This document shows positions 8,666 to 17,580 of a DNA stretch of 64,000 bases, in pieces. The position numbers and the translations under genes were made by a program. This stretch comes from Amphiplicatus metriothermophilus (GTDB lineage Bacteria > Pseudomonadota > Alphaproteobacteria > Caulobacterales > Parvularculaceae): assembly GCF_900199215.1 (NCBI RefSeq), contig NZ_FZQA01000007.1, positions 1 to 64,000 on the forward strand, written 5' to 3'. Under the pieces are notes generated by a model. That model had not been told where the DNA came from. It saw only the letters and a list, made by a program, of their open reading frames with translations, and did no database searches. The first letter of the stretch is position 1. The number at the start of each line of letters is the position of its first letter.

Positions 8666-10282
8666 ATGTACGCTGTCGAACTGAAGGAGTCTTATTTTCC
8701 GGCGCAGGCGGACGGCGTTCTCGAAGAGTTGACCATCGGCGACATGCTCCGTCGGTCGGTCGGAGCTTACGGCGACGCGCCCGCCTTGCGGGAAGTCCTG
8801 GCGAACGGCGATTACGGGCGCGCGTGGACCTATGCGGAATTGCTCGCCGACTGCGAGCGCCTGGCGCGGGCGCTCGCGAGCCGTCACGACAAGGGCGCGC
8901 GGATCGCCGTCTGGGCGAACAATGTTCCTGAATGGATCCTGCTCGAACTCGCTTCGGCGATGGCTGGGCTGACCCTTGTCACCGTGAATCCGTCCTATCA
9001 GGCGCGCGAGCTCAAATACGTGCTCGAACAGTCGCGCGCCGAAGCGCTTTACCTCGTCGAAAACGTGCGCGGCAACCCGCTGGCCGAGATCGCGCGGCAG
9101 GTATGCGCCGGCCTGCCGGGGGTGCGGCGCCTGATTCTGCTCACCGATCATGGAGCGCTGTTCGCCGGCGCCGAGCAGGGCGTTCTGCCTGACGTCGCGC
9201 CGCGCGACCCGGCGCAGATTCAGTACACCTCCGGCACGACGGGGTTTCCCAAAGGCGCGCTCCTGCACCACGCCGGGCTCGTTCAGAATGCGCGCGACAC
9301 GATCCGGCGCGGCGGCGTCGGTCCGGGCGACGCCTTCGTGCACTACATGCCGCTTTTCCATACGACCGGCTGCGCGATTCTCGCCCTGGGCGGACTCGGC
9401 GTGGGCGCGAGCATGTTTCTGCTGCCCAACTTCGACGCGGCGCTCGCGGCGGCAGCGATCGAGCGCGAAAGAATGAAATTCGTTCTCGGCGTGCCGACGA
9501 TGCTTTTCGCCCTCATGGAAGAGGTCGAGCGGGCCGGACGGGACGTCTCTTCGGTGATGCGCGTCATGTCGGGCGGATCGATGGTCGCGCCGGAGCTGGT
9601 GCGCAAGTCCGAGCGCGTGCTCGGCTCGCCGATCCAGATCATCTACGGACAGACGGAAGCCTCGCCGGTCATCACCCAGACCTGGGCCGATGACGCGATG
9701 GAGGATCTGACGACGACCATCGGCCAGCCCCTGCCGCATGTCGAAGTCTCGATCCGCGATCCGCAGACGAATGAAGTTCTTCCCGTCGGCGCGCAGGGCG
9801 AGATCTGCGCGCGCGGCTATCTCGTCATGCTGGGCTATAACGACAATCCGGAAGCGACGGCCAAGGCGATCGACGCGGAAGGCTGGCTGCACACCGGCGA
9901 TCTCGGCCGCATGGACGCGCGCGGCTATGTCTCCATCACCGGCCGGGTGAAGGAGATGATCATCCGCGGCGGCGAGAATCTGTTTCCGGCGGAGATCGAG
10001 AACGCCATGCTCGAGCACCCCGACGTCGCGGAAGTCGCCGTCGTCGGCGTGCCGGACGAGAAATGGGGCGAACAGGTCGCCTGCTTCATGCGCGCGAAGG
10101 GAGAAGCGCGCCCCGACCCGGCTGCGCTCAAGAAATTCATCCGTGAGCGTCTCTCGCCGCAGAAGACGCCCGTCTACTGGATCTGGGTGGAGGCCTGGCC
10201 GCTCACCGGCTCCGGCAAAATCCAGAAGTTCAGGCTCGCGGAAGCCTTTATCCGCGGAGACTATGACGTGCTGACGGCGTAG
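8666..10282 (+). CDS. AMP-forming acyl-CoA synthetase
   Basis: 538 residues, full length for the family. It activates a carboxylic acid to acyl-AMP and then acyl-CoA. Visible motifs: P-loop YTSGTTGFPKG at 187-197, YGQTEASP, GWLHTGDLGRMD, GRVKEMIIRGGENLFPAEIE and the catalytic Lys518 in GSGKIQKFRL. It most resembles medium/long-chain fatty acid-CoA ligases; the substrate is not fixed by sequence. A GGGAGG ribosome site precedes ATG 8666. It is the last gene of the lipoprotein-cupin-thioesterase run and converges on mlaF. Confidence 0.92.
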   Translation: MYAVELKESYFPAQADGVLEELTIGDMLRRSVGAYGDAPALREVLANGDYGRAWTYAELLADCERLARALASRHDKGARIAVWANNVPEWILLELASAMAGLTLVTVNPSYQARELKYVLEQSRAEALYLVENVRGNPLAEIARQVCAGLPGVRRLILLTDHGALFAGAEQGVLPDVAPRDPAQIQYTSGTTGFPKGALLHHAGLVQNARDTIRRGGVGPGDAFVHYMPLFHTTGCAILALGGLGVGASMFLLPNFDAALAAAAIERERMKFVLGVPTMLFALMEEVERAGRDVSSVMRVMSGGSMVAPELVRKSERVLGSPIQIIYGQTEASPVITQTWADDAMEDLTTTIGQPLPHVEVSIRDPQTNEVLPVGAQGEICARGYLVMLGYNDNPEATAKAIDAEGWLHTGDLGRMDARGYVSITGRVKEMIIRGGENLFPAEIENAMLEHPDVAEVAVVGVPDEKWGEQVACFMRAKGEARPDPAALKKFIRERLSPQKTPVYWIWVEAWPLTGSGKIQKFRLAEAFIRGDYDVLTA

Positions 10283-10325
10283 CGGGCGTCGCCAGCGGCG
10301 GTTGTCCGCGCGCTGAATGGCGCGC

Positions 10326-11105
10326 TCACGCCCGGCGCATGGTCATATGGATCGGCCCGTCTGCCCGTCCGTGCACAAACTGGTCGACCATCGGATTGCC
10401 GGTGTTCATGATCTCAGAGGCCGGTCCGCGCCAGATGATCTGCCCCTGATGCAGCATGGCGATCTCGTCGGCGATCTTCCGCGCGGAGACGAGATCGTGC
10501 GTGATCGAGATCGCGGTCGCGCCGAGCGCCCGCGTGCGATCGGAAATCAGCGAATTGATGACGTCGGCGGTGATCGGATCGAGCCCGGTGGTCGGCTCGT
10601 CGAAGAAGAGAATGGAGGGCTCGGCGGCGATGGCGCGCGCGAGCGCGACGCGCTTCTGCATGCCGCCGGAAAGCTCGGCGGGAGAAAGCTCGCCGACTTC
10701 CGGCGCGAGCCCGACCTGGGCGAGACAGTCCACGGCCGTCTGACGGGCTTCGCGGCGCGGGCGGCGCTCGCCGTAGATCAGCCGGAAGGCGACGTTCTCC
10801 CATACTTTCAGACTGTCGAAGAGCGCCGCGCCCTGAAACAGCATTCCGATCTGACGGGTCATGCGCGCGCGCCGCGATTCGGAAAGGCGAACGATGTCGA
10901 CGCCGTCTATCGCGATCCGCCCGCGGTCTGGCTGGATGACGCCGAGAACGCATTTGAGGAGCACGGACTTTCCCGTGCCCGACATGCCGATGACGACGAG
11001 CGAGCGGCCGGGCGCAAGGTCGAGATCCAGCCCGCGCAGCACGGGTTTGCCGTTGAACGCCTTCTCGAGGCCGCGGATGGAGATTTTCGGCGTGTCGCCC
11101 GGCAC
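10326..11105 (-). CDS. mlaF: Phospholipid/organic-solvent ABC transporter ATP-binding protein MlaF
   Basis: 259 residues. It is the ATPase of a Mla-type system that moves phospholipid between the outer and inner membranes. Walker A GMSGTGKS at 40-47, signature LSGGMQKR at 144-151 and Walker B ILFFDEPTTGLDP from 164 are intact. The MlaF-specific QKRVALARAI and the C-terminal FVHGRADGPI tail are present. It follows mlaE by ten bases. No MCE-domain mlaD follows; the next gene is on the other strand. Confidence 0.9.
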   Translation of the reverse strand: MPGDTPKISIRGLEKAFNGKPVLRGLDLDLAPGRSLVVIGMSGTGKSVLLKCVLGVIQPDRGRIAIDGVDIVRLSESRRARMTRQIGMLFQGAALFDSLKVWENVAFRLIYGERRPRREARQTAVDCLAQVGLAPEVGELSPAELSGGMQKRVALARAIAAEPSILFFDEPTTGLDPITADVINSLISDRTRALGATAISITHDLVSARKIADEIAMLHQGQIIWRGPASEIMNTGNPMVDQFVHGRADGPIHMTMRRA

Positions 11106-11115
11106 CGCGAGCCTC

Positions 11116-11889
11116 CTAGACCCGAATGAACAGGGAAGTGAGAAGATAGTTGGCGGCGAGAATCAGCACTGCCGAGCCGACCACCGCCGAGCGAGTCGCC
11201 GCGCCCACTCCTTGCGCGCCGCCGCGGCTGTTGTAGCCGTAATAGCAGCCCATCGCCGACAGCAGAAAGCCGAAGACGGCCGCCTTTATCAGGCCACTGA
11301 CGATATCGTCATTGGTGAGAAACTCCCACAAATTCCGTATAAAGACGGTCCCCGAAAAGTCGAGCGCGTGCACCGCGACGAGATAGCCGCCATACACGCC
11401 GATGATGTCGGCGACGAGCACGAGAACCGGCAGCGCGATGGTCGCGGCGAGCATCCGCGGCGAGACGAGATATTTGAACGGATCGACCGCGAGGGTCGAC
11501 ATCGCGTCGATCTGGTCCGACACGCGCATCGCGCCGAGCTCGGCCGCCATGGCCGAGGCCGAGCGGCCCGAGACCATGAGCGCGGCGAGGACGGGGCCGA
11601 GCTCGCGCACGATCGATACGCCGAGAATCTGCGGCAGGAAGGTCTCGGCGTTGAAGCGCGCGCCTCCTTCGTAGATGTTGAGCGCGAGCGCCGCGCCGGT
11701 GAAGATCGCGGTGAGCCCGATCACCGGCAGGGAATTGAAACCGATGCGCATCAGCGCGTTGAGAAACGCCCGCCAATAGAACGGTCCCGCCGCCCAGCCG
11801 ACGGCGCCGCGCGCGGCGAACTGCGCGATCCGGCCGACCTCGCGGACGACGGCGAGGGTCCCCCGGCCCGTGGCGGCGAAAACGTTCAT
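11116..11889 (-). CDS. mlaE: Mla-type ABC transporter permease MlaE
   Basis: 257 residues with about five to six membrane segments. The family core is seen in TFLPQILGVSIVRELGPVL, GRSASAMAAELGAMRVSDQ and the EIDAM-like QIDAMSTLAVDP stretch. It forms the inner-membrane part of the phospholipid transporter with MlaF. It starts only three bases after the alr stop, so alr, mlaE and mlaF are very likely one transcript. Confidence 0.9.
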   Translation of the reverse strand: MNVFAATGRGTLAVVREVGRIAQFAARGAVGWAAGPFYWRAFLNALMRIGFNSLPVIGLTAIFTGAALALNIYEGGARFNAETFLPQILGVSIVRELGPVLAALMVSGRSASAMAAELGAMRVSDQIDAMSTLAVDPFKYLVSPRMLAATIALPVLVLVADIIGVYGGYLVAVHALDFSGTVFIRNLWEFLTNDDIVSGLIKAAVFGFLLSAMGCYYGYNSRGGAQGVGAATRSAVVGSAVLILAANYLLTSLFIRV

Positions 11890-11892
11890 GCC

Positions 11893-13044
11893 TTACATCC
11901 CCTCGTCGTCGGGCGCGCGCCAGCCGGCCGGCGCCGCCCGCCACAGGTAGCGACGCGGAACGCGCCCGCCAAGGCTTGTGAGCAATTCATAGCCGATCGT
12001 CATGCAGGCCGCGGCCGTCTCCTCAATGGGCAGGCGGGGGCCGAAAAGCTCCGCCCGGTCGCCGAGCCGGACCGGCTCGGGCGCCTCGGTGACGTCGAGC
12101 ACTGCAAGGTCCATCGACACCCGGCCGACGATGGGACAGCGCGCCCCGCCCAGAAAGGCCGCGCCGCGGTCGCCGATGATCCGCGGCAGGCCGTCGCCAT
12201 AGCCGAGCGCGAGCGTAGCCAGCCGACGGGGCGCGTCGAACACATGGGCGCGAGCGTAGCCGACGCTCTCGCCGGCGGCGACGTTGCGAAGCTGGATGAC
12301 CGGCGCGGTGAGGCGCGCGACCGGCGCGATGCGCCCGTCGGGAATGTCGAGCGGGCTGACGCCATAGAGCCCGACGCCGAGCCGGGTGAGCTCGAAATGA
12401 TAGGACGCGGGCAGCAGCGCGCCGCTCGACGCCGCAAGGCTGCGGGCCGCGCCGGGAAAACGCGCCGCGGCCTTCTCGAAAAGCGCGCGCTGGCGCGGGT
12501 TCATTTCATGGGGCGGGTCGGAGGAGCAGGCGAGGTGGCTCAGGACCAGAACGACCGACAGACCGTCGAGCGCGGCGATGTCGTCGAGCTCGTACGCCGG
12601 CGCGCCGAGCCGGTTCATGCCGGTGTCCGCGTGCAGGGCCGCCGGCGCGCCCGGCCGGGCGCGCGCCCACAGGCGCGCCTGTTCGAGGCTATTGACCACC
12701 GGGATCAGCCGGTGCGCGTCGAAAGCGGCCAGGGTTTCCTCATGCGGCCCGTTGAAGACATAGATCGTCGCGTGGGGCGCGCAGCGGGCGAGCGCGGCGC
12801 GCAGCCGCGCGCCCTCATGCGGATAGGCGACGAAGAACGTGCGGCATTTCTCCTGGATCGCCAGCGCCTGGGCGACGGGCGCCGCGCCGAGGCCGTAGCC
12901 GTCGCATTTGACCACCGCCGCCGGCGTCGCGCCCGCCGAGGCGGCGGCAAGCGTGCGGAAATTGGCGCACAGCGCGTCGAGGTCGATCTCGACGAGCGGA
13001 CGCGTCGCGGGCGGGCGAAAGTCGTCGCGGGCGGGCGGGCTCAT
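11893..13044 (-). CDS. alr: Alanine racemase
   Basis: 383 residues from ATG 13044. It interconverts L- and D-alanine for peptidoglycan using PLP. The PLP lysine is K46 in VVKCDGYGLG, where most homologues read VKANAYGHG or VKADAYGLG; the catalytic Tyr is Y263 in ESVGYARAH. The open frame extends upstream to 13263, but that extension is low-complexity and lacks the conserved start, so it is rejected. It heads the alr-mlaE-mlaF unit. A DUF488 gene on the other strand separates it from dnaB, with which it is often linked in this class. Confidence 0.9.
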   Translation of the reverse strand: MSPPARDDFRPPATRPLVEIDLDALCANFRTLAAASAGATPAAVVKCDGYGLGAAPVAQALAIQEKCRTFFVAYPHEGARLRAALARCAPHATIYVFNGPHEETLAAFDAHRLIPVVNSLEQARLWARARPGAPAALHADTGMNRLGAPAYELDDIAALDGLSVVLVLSHLACSSDPPHEMNPRQRALFEKAAARFPGAARSLAASSGALLPASYHFELTRLGVGLYGVSPLDIPDGRIAPVARLTAPVIQLRNVAAGESVGYARAHVFDAPRRLATLALGYGDGLPRIIGDRGAAFLGGARCPIVGRVSMDLAVLDVTEAPEPVRLGDRAELFGPRLPIEETAAACMTIGYELLTSLGGRVPRRYLWRAAPAGWRAPDDEGM

Positions 13045-13225
13045 GGCGCGAGCAATAGGCGCATTCGCCGCCGGCCGGAAGGCGGGCGGAGGGCGCAAAG
13101 AGGGCGGGCTGGCGAAGATTTGACGACGCGCGACGCGGCGAGGGCTTGCCCCGCCGCCCGGCGCGGGCCAGCGTGACGGCGAAAGCGGCTTGTCCGGTCG
13201 CGACCGAGAGACGGAAGGGAAGGCG

Positions 13226-13639
13226 ATGAGCGCGGCGCGCAAAGAGGGCGGGCTTGGCGTCAAGCGGGTCTATGATCCGCCCGCTGCGGGCGACGGCTTT
13301 CGCGTTCTCGTGGACCGCCTCTGGCCGCGCGGGCTCGCCAAGGCGCAGGCGCGGATCGACCTGTGGGCGAAAGCGCTCGCGCCGAGCCATGAGCTGCGAC
13401 GCAAGGCGCACGCCGAGCCCGGCTTTCCGGACGAGGCGAAAAGCTGGAAGGCGTTCGAGGCCGCCTATCGAAAGGAGCTCGAAGCCGAAGACGCGGCGGC
13501 CGAGGCGCGCCGCGCGCAGATCGACGCGATCGCGGCGCGGCTGAAGCAGGGTCCGGTGACGCTGCTTCACGCCTCGAAAGGAGCGGAGCGCAACAACGCC
13601 GCCGCGCTCGCCGAATGGCTCCGTAAGCGGATCAAATAG
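13226..13639 (+). CDS. DUF488 (YeaO-like) family protein
   Basis: 137 residues. The family pattern is clear: KRVYDPPAAGDGFRVLVDRLWPRGL near the start and TLLHASKGAERNNAAAL near the end. Function is unknown; some members are linked to nucleic-acid or stress contexts. ATG 13226 has GGAAGGGAAGG just upstream, so it is preferred over the earlier in-frame start at 13190. It is the only plus-strand gene among the minus-strand genes from mlaF to rpsF. Confidence 0.85.
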   Translation: MSAARKEGGLGVKRVYDPPAAGDGFRVLVDRLWPRGLAKAQARIDLWAKALAPSHELRRKAHAEPGFPDEAKSWKAFEAAYRKELEAEDAAAEARRAQIDAIAARLKQGPVTLLHASKGAERNNAAALAEWLRKRIK

Positions 13640-13736
13640 CCTGGCCGGCGCGATAATCGCGCTTTGATCCTAGCGCGTTGCGATGGGGCGCGCGGCGTTC
13701 AAGCGATTCAACGCCAAAGCGGCTTGCTCCAGTCGT

Positions 13737-15242
13737 TCAGTCGCGCCGGTATTCGTCGTAGATGCCGCGGTCGAGATTGGAGAACTTGGTCAGGCTTTCG
13801 TCGAAATAGAGGTCGACCTTGCCGATAGGGCCGTGGCGCTGCTTGCCGATGATGACCTCGGCGACGCCGCGAACCTCCTCGCATTTCTGCAGCCATTCGG
13901 CGTGTTCGGGCGTGCCTTCGCGCGGCTCGGAGCGCTTGAGATAATATTCCTCGCGGAACACGAACAGCACTACGTCGGCGTCCTGTTCGATCGAGCCGGA
14001 CTCGCGCAGGTCCGCGAGCTGCGGGCGCTTGTCGTCCCGGTTCTCGACCTGCCGCGACAGCTGCGAGAGCGCGAGCACCGGCACGTTGAGCTCCTTGGCC
14101 AGCGCCTTGAGGCCCTGGCTGATCTCGGTGATCTCCTGCACGCGGTTGTCGCTGGCGCGTCGGCCCGAGCCGGTCACGAGCTGGAGATAGTCGACGACGA
14201 GGAGGCCGAGCCCGTGCTGGCGCTTGAGCCGGCGCGCGCGCGCGGCGAGCTGGGCGATCGACAGGCCGCCCGTGTCGTCGATGTAAAGCGGCAGCGCCTC
14301 GAGCTCGCGCGCGGCGTGATAGATGCGGTCGAACTGCTCGGCGTCGACGCGCCCGCGGCGGATCTCGTTCGACGGGACGCCCGAGAACTCCGAGATGATG
14401 CGCGTGGCGAGCTGCTCGGCGGCCATCTCCAGCGAGAACAGGCCGACGACCGCGCCCTCGGCGGCCTTGACCGAGCCGTCGGGAAGGCGCTCGGGCTTGT
14501 AGGCGCGCGCCGCGTTCACCGCGATGTTCACCGCGAGCGAGGTTTTGCCCATCGAGGGCCGTCCTGCGAGGATGATGAGGTCCGACGGGTGCAGCCCTCC
14601 CAGCATCATGTCGAGATCGCGCAGGCCCGTGGCGATTCCGGCGAGCCCGCCGTCACGCTTGATCGCGGCGTCGGCGATTTCGATCGCCTCGGTGATGGCG
14701 GCGCGGAAGGTCTTGAAGCCGCCGCCGTATTTGCCGGTCTCGGCGAGCTTGTAGAGCGACTGCTCGGCGTCCTGAAGCTGGCGGGCCGGCTCGTCGTCGA
14801 GCGTGGCCTCGCGCGCGCGCTCGATCATCTCCGCGCCGATGTTGATGAGGCCGCGCCGCACGGCGTGATCGAAGACCACGCGCGCGTAGTCGGGCGCGCC
14901 GGCGGTGGTGGGCACGTTGCGCGCGAGCTCTTCGAGATAACGCCGCCCGCCCGCCTCGCGGAAGCCTTCCGAGCTTGCGAGAAAGGAGTCGATGATGGTC
15001 GGCGCGGCGAGACGGCCCGATGTGACGAGCCGCTCGCAGGCGTCGTAGATCAGCGCGTGGACGGGGTCGTAGAAATGCTCCGCCTTCAGGTAGGCGGCGA
15101 CGCGATAATAGACTTCATTATCAAAGAGGATCGCGCCGAGCAGCGCCTGCTCGGCCTCGATGCTGAAAGGAATCTTTTCTTCCGTATCCGGCTTATTCGG
15201 CCCGCCTTGGGGGGCTTTCTTGATGTCCGCGCCGTCCGCCAT
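13737..15242 (-). CDS. dnaB: Replicative DNA helicase DnaB
   Basis: 501 residues from ATG 15242, normal length. The N-terminal DnaB domain begins PFSIEAEQALLGAILFD near residue 25. The RecA-like helicase core has Walker A GRPSMGKT at 227-234, LLVVDYLQLV (Walker B) near 350, and the terminal SKQRHGPIG-type motif as GKQRHGPIG. It is the hexameric helicase of the replisome. It lies just downstream of rplI on the same strand, behind a hairpin terminator. An upstream extension of the open frame to 15434 is antisense-like and not used. Confidence 0.95.
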   Translation of the reverse strand: MADGADIKKAPQGGPNKPDTEEKIPFSIEAEQALLGAILFDNEVYYRVAAYLKAEHFYDPVHALIYDACERLVTSGRLAAPTIIDSFLASSEGFREAGGRRYLEELARNVPTTAGAPDYARVVFDHAVRRGLINIGAEMIERAREATLDDEPARQLQDAEQSLYKLAETGKYGGGFKTFRAAITEAIEIADAAIKRDGGLAGIATGLRDLDMMLGGLHPSDLIILAGRPSMGKTSLAVNIAVNAARAYKPERLPDGSVKAAEGAVVGLFSLEMAAEQLATRIISEFSGVPSNEIRRGRVDAEQFDRIYHAARELEALPLYIDDTGGLSIAQLAARARRLKRQHGLGLLVVDYLQLVTGSGRRASDNRVQEITEISQGLKALAKELNVPVLALSQLSRQVENRDDKRPQLADLRESGSIEQDADVVLFVFREEYYLKRSEPREGTPEHAEWLQKCEEVRGVAEVIIGKQRHGPIGKVDLYFDESLTKFSNLDRGIYDEYRRD

Positions 15243-15259
15243 GCGCGAGCTTAAGCACA

Positions 15260-15293
15260 AGAAAAGCCGGCCGTGAAGCTGGCCGGCTTTTCT
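15260..15293 (-). terminator. Rho-independent-type terminator after rplI
   Basis: A perfect 13-bp stem, AGAAAAGCCGGCC (15260-15272) against GGCCGGCTTTTCT (15281-15293), with an eight-base loop. On the minus strand the stem ends in CTTTTCTTGTG. It sits about 50 bp past the rplI stop and just before the dnaB start, so it would end or attenuate ribosomal-operon transcription before dnaB. Confidence 0.75.
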
Positions 15294-15345
15294 AATTTTC
15301 CACTGCGCAGGCGCGAAAGCGCCAGCGCGCCGGTTGCGCAAAAAC

Positions 15346-15951
15346 CTAGCCCTGGGATTTCTCCTCTTGGCCGGCTTCGGCTTCGCCTGCCGGAGCGCTC
15401 GCTCCGGGGTCGAAAAATTCCGCTTGCGTCGCATCGACGACGGGCTCCGCGCGCTCCTCCTCCGGCGCGAGCACGTTCTCGCCGCGGGCCTGGCGCTCGG
15501 CCTCCTCGGGCGAGCGCGCGATATTGATCTGGATGGTCGCGGAGACCTCCGGATGAAGCGCGACGCGCACCGGGAAAACGCCGAGCGATTTGAGCGGCTT
15601 GTCGAGGCGCACCTGCGCGCGCTCGATCTGCACGCCGTCTTCGGCCGCGATGACGGCGATGTCGCGGGTCGTGACCGAGCCGTAAAGGAGGCCCGTTTCG
15701 GACGCCTGGCGAATGACGACGAAGGACCGCCCGTCGAGCCTGGCAGCGGCGGCCTCGGCTTCCTTGCGCCGTTCGAGGTTGCGCGCTTCGAGCTCGGCGC
15801 GCTGCGCGGCGAAGAGGGCGCGGTTGGCGTCGTTGGCGCGCAGCGCCTTCTTGCGCGGCAGGAGATAGTTGCGCGCGTAGCCGTCGCGCACTTTCACCTC
15901 GTCGCCCATCTGTCCGAGATTTTCGACGCGTTCGAGAAGAATGACCTGCAT
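15346..15951 (-). CDS. rplI: 50S ribosomal protein L9
   Basis: 201 residues. The start [17 protein letters not shown] is the signature of L9, followed by the RNA-binding [16 protein letters not shown] and the long connecting helix. The C-terminal domain ends near residue 150 and is followed by an acidic, Ala/Glu-rich tail of about 50 residues, common in alphaproteobacterial L9. Start ATG 15951 lies four bases after the rpsR stop. Confidence 0.95.
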   Translation of the reverse strand: MQVILLERVENLGQMGDEVKVRDGYARNYLLPRKKALRANDANRALFAAQRAELEARNLERRKEAEAAAARLDGRSFVVIRQASETGLLYGSVTTRDIAVIAAEDGVQIERAQVRLDKPLKSLGVFPVRVALHPEVSATIQINIARSPEEAERQARGENVLAPEEERAEPVVDATQAEFFDPGASAPAGEAEAGQEEKSQG

Positions 15952-15955
15952 CGCT

Positions 15956-16180
15956 CTACTCCGACACGAAGGGCAGAAGAGCGAGGAAGCGCGCCCGCTT
16001 GATGGCGCGCGCCAGCTCGCGCTGCTTTTTGGACGACACCGCGGAGATCCGCGACGGCACGATCTTGCCGCGTTCGGAGATGAAGCGCTGCAGAAGTTTC
16101 GGATCCTTGTAGTCGATTTTCGGCGCATCGGCCCCGGAGAAGGGGCAGGTCTTGCGACGGCGCATGAAAGGTCTCGCCAT
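15956..16180 (-). CDS. rpsR: 30S ribosomal protein S18
   Basis: 74 residues. [16 protein letters not shown] at the start and [19 protein letters not shown] identify S18, which binds S6 in the platform of the small subunit. It lies between rpsF and rplI, the universal bacterial order, and starts 17 bases after the rpsF stop. Confidence 0.96.
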   Translation of the reverse strand: MARPFMRRRKTCPFSGADAPKIDYKDPKLLQRFISERGKIVPSRISAVSSKKQRELARAIKRARFLALLPFVSE

Positions 16181-16197
16181 GATCGTTCTCCTGTCTG

Positions 16198-16563
16198 CTA
16201 GCGCCGGCCGCGATCGCCGCGATCGCCCTTGTCGCCGCGGTCGCGGCGGCTGAGGACGGGCGAGGGCTCGGGATCGAGCTTTTCGACGCGCACCGTCAGG
16301 GCGCGGAGAATATCGTCGTTGATCTTCTCCTGCCGCTCGAGCTCCTGAATCGCGCCGGCCGGGCCGTCGATGTTGAACAGGCTGTAATGGCCCTTGCGGT
16401 TCTTCCTGATCCGGTATTGCAGGTTTCTGAGGCCCCAATACTCGGACTTGGCGATCTTGCCGCCATTATCTGTGACGATCTTGGCGAGGGTTTCGGTCAA
16501 CGCCTCGACCTGCGCCGGGGACATGTCCTGCCGCGCGATGAACACATGTTCGTAATACGCCAT
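16198..16563 (-). CDS. rpsF: 30S ribosomal protein S6
   Basis: 121 residues. [20 protein letters not shown] and the [16 protein letters not shown] region are typical of S6. The C-terminus has a charged repeat-like tail ([16 protein letters not shown]), which is common in this class. ATG 16563 is chosen because it begins the conserved protein; the open frame continues upstream to 17328 without any S6-like sequence. It is the first gene of rpsF-rpsR-rplI, and its promoter should lie in 16564-16809. Confidence 0.95.
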   Translation of the reverse strand: MAYYEHVFIARQDMSPAQVEALTETLAKIVTDNGGKIAKSEYWGLRNLQYRIRKNRKGHYSLFNIDGPAGAIQELERQEKINDDILRALTVRVEKLDPEPSPVLSRRDRGDKGDRGDRGRR

Positions 16564-16809
16564 GAAGGCCAGCTCCTCATCCGGCGACGGAGACCGCTGC
16601 GCGCCTGCTGGCGGCGCGTGCGGCCTTCGGCTCGACGTCTGACGGGACCATCCCGCGAACCGCGCCTTGCGCGGGCAAGGGCGCGGCGACGCCGACCGTC
16701 GCTCCAAGGCCGCGGCTGATAGCCCGGCGGCGCGGGAGATGCAAGGGGCGGCGAAACCCGTTAGGGATGAAGCCGCCGGCCAGGAGCGCCGGCGCCGCCG
16801 GAGCCGGGG

Positions 16810-17511
16810 ATGCTGCATACGCTTTTCTCGCGCATATACGTCATCAATCTCGAATCGCGGCCCGACCGCCGGCGCGAGATGGCGGGCGAGCTCGCGCGCA
16901 TCGGGCTTTCCTTCGACCATCCCGCGGCGAGCTTGTTTTCCGCGGTCCGGCCGGAGGACGCGGGGCCGTTTCCGAGCCTCGGCGCGCGCGGCTGCTTCAT
17001 GAGCCATCTGGGCGTGCTCGCCGACGCCGAAGCGCGCGGCGAGGGCGCGATCGCCATTCTTGAGGACGACGCGGCTTTCGCGCCCGACTTCGCCGCGCGC
17101 GCGCCCGCGCTGCTCGACGCGCTCGCGCGCCGGGACTGGGGCGTCTTCTATGGCGGCCATCGAGGGCTTGAGACCGGCGCGGCCGGGCTCGTCGAGGTCC
17201 CGCCCGCCCGCGGGGTCGGCGCGACGCATTTCATCTGCCTCAACGGCCCGGCGATCGGCCCGGCCCGGCGCTATCTCGAAGCGATGCTCGCGCGCCCGCG
17301 CGGCTCGCCCGAAGGCGGGCCGATGCATGTGGACGGCGCCTATGGCTGGTTCCGCAGGGACAATCCGGCCTTCGCCACCTTCGCGGCCGCGCCGCCGCTC
17401 GCCGTGCAGCGCAGCTCGCGCTCGGACGTGGAGGGCGCGCGCTGGTTCGACCGCGCGCCGGTTTTGCGCGAGGCCGCCGCGCTCGCCCGCCGGGTCCTGC
17501 GCCGCGGATAG
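16810..17511 (+). CDS. Glycosyltransferase family 25-type protein
   Basis: 233 residues. It opens with [16 protein letters not shown], the family 25 pattern, and carries an ILEDDA motif (EDD at 85-87) like the metal-binding acidic motif. The family adds sugars to lipooligosaccharide or other surface glycans. The C-terminal part ([14 protein letters not shown]) also fits. Acceptor and donor are unknown. It lies upstream of fabD on the same strand, 69 bp away. Confidence 0.8.
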   Translation: MLHTLFSRIYVINLESRPDRRREMAGELARIGLSFDHPAASLFSAVRPEDAGPFPSLGARGCFMSHLGVLADAEARGEGAIAILEDDAAFAPDFAARAPALLDALARRDWGVFYGGHRGLETGAAGLVEVPPARGVGATHFICLNGPAIGPARRYLEAMLARPRGSPEGGPMHVDGAYGWFRRDNPAFATFAAAPPLAVQRSSRSDVEGARWFDRAPVLREAAALARRVLRRG

Positions 17512-17580
17512 ATTGCCCTCGCGCCCGCGCGGCGCTATCGAGCCGGCGCAAGGCGGTTTTCAAGCGGAGGAATCATCGTC

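Noticed and set aside
10861-13176. A 771-codon plus-strand open frame
   Set aside because: It is antisense to mlaF, mlaE and alr and shows no protein-like features.
13045-13263. Upstream extension of the alr frame
   Set aside because: Pro/Arg/Ala-rich, overlaps the DUF488 start region; alr homology begins at 13044.
13683-15254. A 523-codon plus-strand open frame
   Set aside because: It is antisense to dnaB, which has full family motifs.
16198-16260. [11 protein letters not shown] repeat at the S6 C-terminus as a novel repeat
   Set aside because: Charged tails of this type are common on alphaproteobacterial S6 and need no special explanation.
16564-17328. Upstream extension of the S6 frame
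   Set aside because: The added sequence has no S6 similarity and overlaps the GT25 gene on the other strand; the conserved start is at 16563.
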